In this document: piece by piece, positions 48,044 through 57,341 of the stretch
Layout of the letters: the number at the start of each line of letters is the position of its first letter
How positions within the stretch are numbered: position 1 is the first letter of the stretch
Source of the DNA: Balanoglossus misakiensis
Taxonomy: Eukaryota > Hemichordata
NCBI GenBank assembly: GCA_040954595.2
Contig: CM082588.2
Coordinates: forward strand, 10,168,001-10,232,000
DNA length: 64,000 bases
Direction of reading: 5' to 3'
The notes under the pieces: generated by a model
The model's input: only the letters and a program-made list of their open reading frames with translations
What the model was told of the DNA's origin: nothing
The model's database searches: none
Program-made: the position numbers and the translations under genes

Positions 48044-48694
48044 ATGGCGGCGCCCGTGTTGATCGATGCCGAGAAAGTTATAAAACGCAAATTGCGAGAG
48101 GCAAAATCTGTGCTTAAACGTAAAAAATGCGTGTCGGACAATCTGTATATACACCCACTCTTTGATGAACTTGAGGATGTGACAACAAGGGCCATATTTC
48201 GAAACGACAAGCTGTCAAAGGACAAGATTCGTTGGCGTGACGTCGCCGTATTTCCCATGTTTCAGCGTGATATGACCTACTGGCAGAAGACCTTCTACGC
48301 TCGGCTGTCAACATCCCCGTCGTTAAGGTCACCATGGCAAAGCAGCTTTACACGACAAATGCCGAGGGAAGTATTTGATGTTTTTCATCAGTTTGCTACT
48401 CGGACCGGTTTTGGTATCGACGAGAAGACCTCCAGGGCTATCATAACCTTGACCTTCACAAGTTCCTTGAAGCTATTGTATGTGATACGGAAAGGTTATT
48501 GCTACGAGGGCGCTATCGGTCAGCATACAGAGAATATCCTAGAGAAGAAAGTCCGTGGAAAGAGGGTAGCTGTTATATTCACACCTGAGAAGCCCTGTGT
48601 TGTGAAATATTTTATCAACAGGGAGACTGTTGCTGTTAGATTCAGCTTTGGTGCCTGGAACAAACATGGAATTCCATTACATCCAGAGAACTGA
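48044..48694 (+). CDS. 216-codon accessory protein of unknown function
   Basis: Intact, intronless ORF starting 58 bp inside the left terminus. The ATG has good context (CAAGATGG) and AATAAA lies 129 bp after the stop. The protein opens MAAPVLIDAEKVIKRKLREA, a basic helix (residues ~8-35). A W/F-rich middle (IRWRDVAVFPMFQRD, YWQKTFYARL) follows. The C-terminal half looks like beta-strand (RVAVIFTPEKPCVVKYFINR, VAVRFSFGAWNKHG). There is no signal peptide, transmembrane span, zinc knuckle or known catalytic motif. I do not recognise the family. Its position as the only gene besides the transposase suggests a second transposition factor or cargo (inference). Confidence 0.7.
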   Translation: MAAPVLIDAEKVIKRKLREAKSVLKRKKCVSDNLYIHPLFDELEDVTTRAIFRNDKLSKDKIRWRDVAVFPMFQRDMTYWQKTFYARLSTSPSLRSPWQSSFTRQMPREVFDVFHQFATRTGFGIDEKTSRAIITLTFTSSLKLLYVIRKGYCYEGAIGQHTENILEKKVRGKRVAVIFTPEKPCVVKYFINRETVAVRFSFGAWNKHGIPLHPEN

Positions 48695-48822
48695 ACCCTA
48701 TTGATTTTTCACACTGATTCAACCCATCTGAGGAACATTTTTTTCCTGATCTGTGGCACATGTTGTTCAGTGTAGATGTATCAGTCTGTCAAGACAGTCC
48801 TCTCACAATTGACATATATTCA

Positions 48823-48828
48823 AATAAA
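48823..48828 (+). terminator. Polyadenylation signal for the accessory gene
   Basis: AATAAA 129 bp downstream of the stop codon at 48694, followed by an A-rich stretch. Confidence 0.55.
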
Positions 48829-48829
48829 A

Positions 48830-49652
48830 AAAGGAAAATTAGAAGACTCAAAAATTCATCACTTGTCTTTATTTATCTACATTCAATACAAATGAACAGA
48901 TAATGTTTACAAAATTTCCTAAACTGTAAAATTCTTTTTTTCCATCATTATTGTAACATAGATTTTTCATTAGTTTCAGAAAAAAATGTATGTTACCTAC
49001 AATCAACATTGATAAGTCAATCAAAACTGCTCATCTAACAGTTAACCAGGATTTCTGGTCTAAATTTAATTAATATTTACAATTAATTCCATGACAAAAT
49101 TTATAAATATCAAGAATTTGATGAGACTTAATTCTTTATTTTTTCACAAATTCATTAAAATTTCGTGCAGGTGCAGAATAAACAACTCCTCAAGAAAAAT
49201 GTAAAACTTTTCTATCAAGCTTATGTATGTCATACATTTTAATTTTGCAAAGCACTGCAATCACTATACGATTAAGGGTTTATTCACAATACTTAATAGT
49301 GGTAAGATAAGTTTCAATTTCCCTGTCCCCATACATGCACACATATACAAAATCCCATAAGAAACATATCATCTCCAGTTCAAAAAGTGTGAATTCATGT
49401 GATTTGTGATCTCCATTTTTATTAAATGCAGCTCTCAACTACAGATGAGTCTTTATAATTCTGTAATGTAATTAATACTATAGTTATCCTTTAATTCTAA
49501 AGTAGCACACAGTGACACAATCCACTGTTTCAAATTCAATCATTGTTCACAGCATAAGTTTCTTGAGTTTATTTGATATTTTACCAGTGACAGCTGCTTT
49601 TTTTATGTCATCCATAATTGGGTCAACACATATTTCACAGGCAGTCATTGTT
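48830..49652. other. Convergent intergenic region of the transposon
   Basis: AT-rich, no ORF. It contains the + strand polyadenylation region on the left and a minus-strand AATAAA (plus-strand TTTATT at 49568-49573), 80 bp beyond the transposase stop. Confidence 0.55.
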
Positions 49653-50730
49653 TCATTTTTTTAAATTGCCACACATACAGTAGCCTGCATTCTCATAATA
49701 TCGACTGGGAATGTATTTTTCTTTTTCTTTAAGCTCAAATTGACCTACATTTGCATTTCTATAGTTGTCAGCTTTTGGACTTTTGTTCCTCAGCCAAAAA
49801 AGCATCACATATTCGTGTCGAAATATGAGGGCCCACCTATTTTGAGGTGTATAATTTTCACTGAATTCTAGCAGGCGTAGATGCTTTGCCTCTCTGCCTT
49901 CCATTGTGTTTAGGCCTAATCCCAGACTGAATTGCTTATAGATACTAGTGGTGTGTTTTGGGACTACATAACCAATGTGCCACACAGTATTATTGACATT
50001 CAGAAACAGGGAATGTAGATTAAAGTACCACCGACACTTATGCCTAAGTACAAGCAAATCTCCCTCATTTATGTTGAATCGTGAGAATAACAAAGTGATA
50101 TCTCTAAGCAAGATACCAGTATATGTGTAGAGAGCTAATTGAGCCCGACGCTTTGGTCTGTCTGTATCGCTTCTCAATGCTAATACCAATCCTATGAAAT
50201 GCCAAGCAAGTTTGCGAGACTCCTCACCAGTGAAGCGATAAACCACATTAATGTTGGCATTTGACTTGACACTATTTTCATTGAAGTATTTTACAATCTT
50301 ATTATACAACTTTCCAGCTTTTACTTGATATTTTAGGGCAGACAGGAATTTGTACAGATATGACTCGTTAGGTAGATTCTCAATTTTAACTCCATTTTCA
50401 CGACCCTTTTCCGAAGTGTGGGCAACTGCGTCAATCAGTAATCGTTGGAAGTAGTATTGCCATGCATTGTTCTTTAAATGCAATGGCTCAGCCTTGGCAC
50501 AATCAATAAATCTACCCAACGGTGGTACAAATTCCTGTCTTGACCTCAGACTGGCTATAAATTGTGTGATTTTGGGTCGCACTGTTTTGGGCTTTCCAGT
50601 TTTAATTTTCTTAGTTGACTTCAACTTTTCAACAGCTTCTGCATCTTTAATTCTTTTCTGATATTTCCATTCATCCCACTTCTGACCTGGGCCAATTTCT
50701 GCTCCAATACAATCAATATCATTTTTGGAA
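49653..50730 (-). pseudogene. DDE-type transposase, C-terminal part of exon 2
   Basis: Reads on from the N-terminal part in another frame after a 1-nt change near 50728-50733. Visible blocks are KNDIDCIGAEIGPGQKWDEW, TQFIASLRSRQEFVPP, EPLHLKNNAWQYYFQRLL, LAWHFIGLVLALRSDTDRPK and GLGLNTMEGREAKHLRL, then WALIFRHEYVMLFWLR. The C-terminus is Cys-containing (GYCMCGN). The Glu in MEGREAKH is a good candidate for the third acidic ligand. This block series is known to me from many unnamed invertebrate transposase-like proteins (from memory). The stop is at 49653-49655. Confidence 0.72.
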
Positions 50731-51787
50731 CGTTAGCAAATGAGCTGAAATACTTTGCTGCATTGCTTAGTTCTCCAGACACACTGGCCAATCCCTTCTG
50801 ATCAAAGGGTAAAAGTGACACCTGAAAAGTTACATCAAGACTGCCAACTTTATATTTACGTTTCTCAATACACTCAAGGTCTTTTGACAATGCAATTGCA
50901 AATTCAATCATTATGGGGTCATCCTCTTTTATGTTTGCCCCTAATAGGAGAAAATTGTGGTCTGGGCTAGCAACACGGTGGGTCACATTCAAGAAACTAA
51001 CTAGCCATGCAGTGGCCTGTCCATGTTTGCCAAACGGAGCCCCGTCAGCACCTATACTGATTTGAAATGAGCCCTCCTGTTTACCGAACCAGTTAAGAAT
51101 ATCAGGCTGTGTTTCCCCCATATTTAAATATAAACTGGCAATCTTAATAAGCAACTCCTCAGGGTTTCTTTTTAAGCCGACTTGTTTGCCTTCAGATGAT
51201 ATAATTGGCTCAAGATTTCCAATGTCAAGGTTACTTACATACTGTACAACTTTTGTGTATGGGAGCAGTCTTGGTATTCTACAGCCAGAATGAATTTCTA
51301 ATGCTTTCCTAGGATGTTTCAAGTTGGAGAACATCTGAAGTTCACTCTGCCTCAGACAGTTATATTTTCGTTTGGATAGTACTCCGCCCTCATACATAGT
51401 TCTGACACTCCTCACCAAATTGTTCTCACTTTTCTCAAATTTACTGATGTATTTATCAAATACTGATGGCATTACTTTTTTACTGATTTGGGGAGAGGTT
51501 CTGAAGAATGTTTTCATTTGGTCAGGAGTGGCAGAATTAACAAGAGTATACCACAAACCATCAAGTGCTGCTTTTGGTGGATGTAGTACATTCGGTTTAT
51601 TTATACCTTTGGCTGGGCTTACATCTGTAGTTGCTACATGAATATTTATGGCTGCTGATAAGGTTTCACACCTACGTTCATACTGTTGACGTCGCGACAG
51701 CTTCAAAGATTCACTATTATCTGCACATACTTCAGTGTTCTTGTGGACCCATTTAGAGCGTTTCACATTAACAACATCAACAGGAAT
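50731..51787 (-). pseudogene. DDE-type transposase, N-terminal part of exon 2
   Basis: Starts at the acceptor CTTTCAG|ATTCCTGTTG (exon edge 51787), in phase 0 with the upstream exon. It carries SIGADGAPFGKHGQATAWL (Asp likely the first catalytic residue) and VSLLPFDQKGLASVSGELSN (Asp likely the second). YFSSFANV follows, after which the frame is lost and this strand's ORF ends at 50621 in meaningless sequence. The lesion fits a single-nucleotide deletion at a TTCC/A5 stretch near 50728-50733. Confidence 0.72.
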
Positions 51788-52140
51788 CTGAAAGATTAAG
51801 TGTGTGATAAATATATACTAATTAGAATATAATCATTATATATAAAATAAAATCTTCTTACAAGTTAATCATTAATTTAAATGTCCTTGATAAGAAATAC
51901 ACACGTGTAGCCTGTATTTTTCTGACAACTTCTGCAATAAAAATCCTAAAAAATATACATAGTTTGTTGGAAAACCTAGATGTTTTGCATCAAAGCTGAA
52001 CCCATTTTGTTATCATTGTTTACACAGGATCATGTGACATGAAGTTCAAAAAGCGAATTTGGGCTAAAATTTGAAGAGGATTTATACAAATCTGAGATTT
52101 TTAAAATTATGACTAAGTCTATTTATCTGATCTAGCTTAC

Positions 52141-52600
52141 CTTTCTCTTATTATTCTTTGTAGCTAAGATCTCACAAATCTTACTGTTCTTCTTCTCTAG
52201 TCTAGCTAGCTGGGTTGAGGATCTTTTTACTAGTCTCCTAGCTGCACTCAACTTATTCAACTTATCCTGAATTATGCTTTCTTCCTCATCTCTCTTTCTC
52301 TTTCTCTGTCTACACCACTCTCCTAAGTTAAACCTGTGTTTAGTCTGTCCTCTCTTTGTTCTAACTACCAATAGGTTGTTGGCCACGCTCCCAGACAAAG
52401 ATCTAGTCTTCAATTTCTCCTGATATAGTTGTTGTAAACACTTCTCTTCAGCTACCTGTCTCGCTATCTTTTGGTCCTTTGCCCACTGGCCTATGTTGAA
52501 GTAACTTTTCCCTTTTCTATTCGGCATAACAATAGACAAACTTTTAAGAAGTGCGCTACTCCTGTTGAATAGTTTGCCCCACATGGCTCTAAATCTATAC
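52141..52600 (-). CDS. DDE-type transposase, upstream coding exon
   Basis: The exon lies between acceptor CCTTTTCAG|GTATAG (edge 52600) and donor AGAAAG|GTAAGC (edge 52141), and joins exon 2 in phase 0. The first in-frame ATG is at 52584 and another (MPNRKGKSYF) lies 19 codons later. It encodes a basic N-terminal region with two related motifs, KSYFNIGQWAKDQK and KHRFNLGEWCRQRK. A Lys/Arg/Glu-rich, probably coiled-coil segment follows (EEESIIQDKLNKL to RLEKKNSKICEIL). A repeated FNxGxW motif with basic flanks could bind the transposon ends (inference). Confidence 0.65.
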
Positions 52601-53304
52601 CTGAAAAGGGTGAACAAGAGAAATATCTTTACAATAATTATCTATCCGAGGGAAGCAAAAACAAAACACCTGCTCATTATACTTCCTCCAGAAATTGAGG
52701 TCAAAGGTGACATAGAAAGAATGTGGGTAACCTTACCATAACAATCTCGCCCATTCATTTTTTTCTTATTTCGTTTTCACCCTCGAATTTCCAGCGAATT
52801 ATATCAAGAATATATTTTAGCACAAACTATTGGTTTCTGATTTTTCAGTTACGGTCTTATTTTCTGTCAATTCTATGAACAATATCACCATGTCGCCGAA
52901 AATTCGAAGCGCCGCCATTACAATCAATGTAACCCGTGCTGCTGCCAAGGAACACACAGGGTCGTATATTTTCGCTTGGTATGATTTCGTCATATTGCTT
53001 GTAGCAGCATTTTAAACATGGAATCCTATGTTTACGTATAAAAGACTAAATTCGTATGGTTTTCAAATTGAAAAAAACAATTCTGTGAAGCTGAATCGTT
53101 GTAATTTTTAGTGTTTGTTTATGGTTGCTTAGGACGGCTTCTGCTATAGCAACGGCCAGGGACTGTCAGCGGGTGATCAAAATGTTCAAGTTATTTGGCT
53201 GATACACATAAATAACACAGCAGAATCGCAACTTTATTTCATATTGTCTCTGACATCTTGCTAATTTTACTAAACAAAACTTGGAATAAAGCAATATTAC
53301 TCAC

Positions 53305-53372
53305 CGAATTATGCTGTGCATCGACAGCTGTGTTCGATCGCGAACGCCATTACTGTGTCTAATTAAATATTC
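53305..53372 (-). other. Possible 5' non-coding exon of the transposase gene
   Basis: On the minus strand, just inside the right terminus, sequence with ATGGCGTTCGCGATC stops after 14 codons. It ends at a strong donor, AATTCG|GTGAGT (edge 53305). A second donor, TTATG|GTAAGG (edge near 52737), lies between it and the first coding exon. The left border is not known. Confidence 0.4.
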
Positions 53373-53389
53373 ATGAGCTTCATAGGCTG

Positions 53390-53407
53390 CCACGGAAATA
53401 CTGCCCA
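53390..53407 (-). repeat. Right terminal inverted repeat of the 5.4-kb transposon
   Basis: The plus strand reads CCACGGAAATACTGCCCA, the inverted counterpart of the left end with one extra T in the TATTT run. Confidence 0.7.
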
Positions 53408-53437
53408 TAGGTGGCGTCGTTCAAGCTGTAGTGACAG

Positions 53438-55063
53438 GTGGTGGTTCCCAGAGTGTATCGTAACCAGGTGATGAGACTAGCCCATGAATCAGTGCTGGGT
53501 GGTCACCACGGAACTCACAAGACCACAGACAAGATCCTCAGCAACTTCGTTTGGCCTGGGCTAACATCAGATGTTTCCCGTTACTGTCAGTCCTGTGATT
53601 CATGTCAACGGACACAACCAAAGGGACGGGTGACCAAGGTACCACTTGGAAGTATGCCACTAATAGATATCCCTTTCCTACGTATTGCAGTAGACCTGGT
53701 TGGCCCTATTCATCCATGCACTGAACGCAAGAATAGGTACATACTTACTGTTGTTGATTATGCAACACGCTATCCGGAGGCTGTTGCATTGACTAACATT
53801 GATACCAAGACTGTTGCAGAGGCGCTCCTGGACATCTACTCAAGAGTGGGGTGTCCACGTGAAATTCTGACAGATCAAGGAACTCAATTTACATCAGATG
53901 TGATGCGTGAGGTCAGCCGGCTTTTGTCTATAAAGCAGATGACTACCACCCCATACCACCCAGCATTCAATGGTCTAGTGGAACGGTTCAATGGTACATT
54001 GAAACTCATGCTCAGGAAGATGTGTGAGGAACGTCCAACATATTGGGATCGTTATCTGAATGCTTTACTATTTGCCTACAGAGAAACGCCTCAATCGAGC
54101 ACAGGATTCTCTCCGTTTGAGTTACTTTATGGGAGGAGTGTGCGTGGTCCAATGGCTATCTTGAAAGAACTATGGACTGGAGAGATCAGTGAACCAGAAA
54201 CCAAAACGACTTATCAATACATCCTTGATCTTCAAAAGAAATTAAAGAAGGCATGCGATTTAGCAAGACAAGAACTGAAGATATCACAAGGCAAATACAA
54301 GTCCTACTACAATAGAAAGGCCAAATGGAGGAAGTTCAACAAAGGTGACGAGGTGTTATTGCTACTACCTACTGACCATAATAAACTACTTATGCACTGG
54401 AAGGGTCCTTTTCCAGTGGTGGAGAAAGCGAGCAATATGGATTACAAGATTGACTTTGGTCATAGGGTGAAAACATTCCATGCCAACCTGTTGAAGAGGT
54501 ACTATCGAAGAACTGATCAGCTAGATGAAGTATCAGCTGGACTTCTTGAGATTGTGTGTGTATCTGTGATAGATGAGCAGAGTTATGAATCTTCAGAAGT
54601 ACAAGAGAACACAGGGGTTAAAGTAAACGATGACTTACTGCGGGTTCCTGCATTCAAGCAGAAAGAATTTGCTGCAGATGTGAATGTATGTGACAACTTG
54701 TCAGACATACAGAAGCAAGTGGTGAGGAGGTTGCTGATCAATTACAAAGATATGTTAACTGATATTCGTGGTAACACCAACCTGGGTTTCCATGACATCA
54801 AGTTGATGGATCCAACACCAGTATGCAGTAGGCCATACCCCATCCCTCATGCACTCCGTGAAGCAGTGAAAGATGAAGTCAAAACGATGATTAAGATGGG
54901 AGTAGCTGAACCTTCAGAGAGTCCATATGCTGTTCCACTGGTAATGGTGAAGAAATCTGATGGGTCCAATCGTTGTTGTGTTGACATGAGAAAGCTCAAT
55001 CGCATAACAGTGTTTGATGCAGAGCCTACACCAGACCTGAGTGAGCTTTTTGCTTTTTGCTAA
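53438..55063 (+). pseudogene. Gmr1-like integrase followed by N-terminal reverse transcriptase
   Basis: The integrase zinc finger is HESVLGGHHG...CQSCDSCQ (53470-53610). The DDE core has Asp in RIAVDLVGP (about 53693), Asp in LTDQGTQFTSD (about 53873) and Glu in GLVERFNGTLK (about 53984). A basic C-terminal domain with a GPFPVVEKAS element (GPF-like) and FHANLLKRYY follows. About 120 linker residues separate this from RT, which opens with SRPYPIPHALREAV, SPYAVPLVMVKKSDGSNRCC and VDMRKLNRITV. The frame is lost at 55,045-55,060, where CTTTTTG occurs twice in tandem. The frame opens after a TGA at 53432; the 47986-53407 transposon separates it from gag-protease. Confidence 0.88.
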
Positions 55064-55445
55064 GTTATCCAAGGATCACTATTTCACTAAAGTAGATCTC
55101 AGCAAAGAATATTGGCAAGTCCCGTTGACTGATAATTCTAAACAATTGACGGCATTTATCACGCATGATGGGCTATACCAATTTATCAAAATGCCTTTCG
55201 GACTTGTAAATAGTGCTGCGACTTTTAGCAGAATTATGAGAAGATTGTTAAGAGATATGAAGAACGTAGACAACTATATCGATCACATACTGATCCACAC
55301 TGCATCATGGGAAGAACATATCAAGACAATTACAGATTTGATGAGCAGACTACGAAAGGCAAAGTTAACAGCGAGACCAACTAAGTGTTATGTGGGTTAT
55401 GAGCAGATCGATTTCCTGGGTCATGTGGTTGGTCATGGTGAACTA
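55055..55445 (+). pseudogene. Gmr1-like reverse transcriptase, C-terminal part, inactive
   Basis: Continues RT in a second frame: YFTKVDLSKEYWQVPL (catalytic Asp), FIKMPFGLVNSAATFSR, then YIDHILIHT where YxDD is expected. The second Asp of the active-site pair is His (GAT CAC at about 55281-55286). RT then breaks off after IDFLGHVVGHGE at about 55445 into unrelated sequence. RNase H and all 3' parts are missing. Confidence 0.85.
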
Positions 55446-55860
55446 GTCCTGTTTCAAAATGACCTACATTACAGGTCCTATGCACACGTATTACATGTTC
55501 TGATTGGTTTATCCACTTCTCTAAGGTCCACTTGCGGCTCGCTGATTGGAGGGACCTTATGTGTTAGGTCATATTACTATGTATTATTCACCAGACCTTG
55601 TAGGTTAGGTCTTATTACAATGCATTATTCACTTTACAGCTCCCTGATTGGTTAATGTGTAGGTCTGGTCCTCCAGTGTTCACTGCCTCATTATGCAGGA
55701 CCTTGTAGGTTAGGTCTTATTAATATGTATTTATTCACCATACAGCTCCCTGATTGGTTAACGTGTCAGTCTGGTCCCCCCAGTGTTCACTGCCTCATTG
55801 TGAAATGTCCCATGTGCTTCCTGGCTAGCGTTGTGGTAACATATTATTCGGGGTGTCCGC
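55446..55860. repeat. ~105-bp minisatellite joined to the truncated element
   Basis: Two clear units, 55595-55699 and 55700-55802, carry ACCTTGTAGGTTAGGTCTTA, CAGCTCCCTGATTGGTTAA and CCAGTGTTCACTGCCTCAT. A degenerate partial unit with GCTCGCTGATTGG lies at 55446-55594. The array starts exactly where the RT coding sequence stops. Confidence 0.75.
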
Positions 55861-57332
55861 AGATCGTTCATTGATTTTCTGAGAAATAGCCTAACTGATA
55901 CTATCTCCAACATAAACCGCACCCTGGAAAGATTAAATGATCTTTTAGGTGGACTTTGAAAATCTGATTAACTCATCTAAGCATTTTAGCTAAGTTGTAT
56001 ATTTTTTAATTATAATCATACAAAATACTTAAAAAATAAAAACAATGTTCAGTTTTAATACCCACTGATGAGGGGAAACATCAGTTTCAAATTCTTTTCA
56101 TGGGAGCGCTTGAGCAGAGTTATGAGTTTTGCTCTGTGAAAGAAAATGGGGGGATTTCAAAATTTTGGCAGTTCGGAAGGGGGATTTCAAAATATTTCGG
56201 GTTGTGAAAGGGGGGGGGGCATGTGAAAATTAGCGGTAAAAGATGAATTCCCCCCCCCCCCCCTCCAGAGGTGTTTGTGAATGCAGCCTAAGAAAGAAAA
56301 AATGTGAAATGGGTCAAATATGGGCCGGACGTGCCCATTCAACTCAATTTACTTTTGTTTGCTTTAAGTAGGAATTGATCACAGCTATATTTATTTTGGA
56401 CACCTGAGCGACAAGAAAACAATCTGATTCTACATTTTAAAAAGCGTCATTGGAAAAGCACTGCAATTTTGTTTCTTGCTTTAAAAAAGTTTGGGGTGGC
56501 ATGTAATAATTAAGGTGTGTCTAAATTACTAATTTGGTGCACCTCAAAGCCCTTAGCCAATGTAAATTATATCCTGCATTGTATTCATGAAGGATATCCT
56601 CCCGCGAGGTCAATGCCATTCAATGTCAAACAGTCTCAACAAAGACCATTGGACACTCATAGCCGTTTTGTATGAAAGTGACTGGAGTACGAGATGAGTT
56701 TCATGACAACAACAAATCATGCTCAGTCTCGCTGCAGGGTCTATAATTTCAATAACGGCTAGACGCTGGACACTATCTTAGGTAACACTTTAGGGTCATA
56801 GTGCTGGAACGACATGTTTAAACAGGTCGTTCCGGCACTCTGACCCTTTCGGCCCCAGTCGTTTCAGCCCCCATTTTCCACGACCCAAGTCGTTACAGCC
56901 CGGACAGTAACACCCCAAACATTTCAACACTTATCAGGGAAGACCTTAGCCCAACTATTAAAACTTGGCTTGAACCTACTTAAGTTCTCCGCATGAAATA
57001 TGAGCGAGCGTTGTCAGAGGACGACAGCTACGCACACTTTGGGCATGACCGAATCAAACAGAATTGAATATTCTATATTCGGAAAAAACACCTTATCTCC
57101 GTTTTGCCGTTGACAAACCGATTTCTGTCATGACAGTTACTCCCGGGGACTGTGACAGACCATATACAGACAGTAGAGGCCGCGCGCTGGGGGTCTACAC
57201 AAGTCACTACAGCTGATGTAAGCAAGTACAACATGCTTTGCTTGCAGGAATGTTCCATTTTCAATAGAGGGGTGTGTATATTCAGAGGGAATGTCAGTCG
57301 GGGCCCTGGCTGGCAACATGCGGCGTATATAT
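55861..57332. other. No gene recognised
   Basis: AT-rich, with a short G run (about 56211-56220) and a C run (about 56249-56262) about 40 bp apart. A CGTT(C/T)CAGCCC-type motif recurs at 56820-56935. No ORF or RNA gene can be supported. Confidence 0.4.
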
Positions 57333-57341
57333 TGACAATCT

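Larger units (their letters stand above)
47986..53407. mobile_element. 5.4-kb DNA transposon with two tail-to-tail genes
   Basis: It interrupts the Gmr1-like pol between protease and integrase. The left end reads TGGGCAGTATTCCGCG; the right end, on the other strand, reads TGGGCAGTATTTCCGTGG. This imperfect terminal repeat of about 16-18 bp may extend outwards through CTATG. No clean target duplication is visible (left flank AGAGCTATGT, right flank TAGGTGGCGT), so the edges may have been trimmed. Gene 1 (+, 48044-48694) and gene 2 (-, 52.6 to 49.65 kb) point inward. Each is followed by an AATAAA signal: 48823-48828 on +, 49568-49573 on -. The transposase carries DDE-like landmarks but I cannot assign a named superfamily. 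Confidence 0.78.
45849..55445 (+). mobile_element. Gmr1-like Ty3/gypsy element, split and 3'-truncated
   Basis: The order is primer-binding site, gag, one CCHC knuckle, protease (47985), a 5.4-kb DNA transposon insertion (47986-53407), integrase, then reverse transcriptase. Integrase before RT within Ty3-like proteins is the hallmark of Gmr1-type elements, first described from cod. The gag has a SCAN-like capsid region, matching the published view that vertebrate SCAN came from Gmr1-like gag. RT ends in the FLGHVVGHGE segment at about 55445 with no RNase H or 3' LTR. Several frameshifts and a changed RT active site show that it is dead. Confidence 0.85.

Noticed and set aside
47986-53407. ProtoRAG-like transposon (convergent RAG1-like and RAG2-like genes)
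   Set aside because: The tail-to-tail layout is similar, but the short protein has no kelch repeats, the transposase blocks do not match RAG1 and the ends lack a heptamer-like CAC start.
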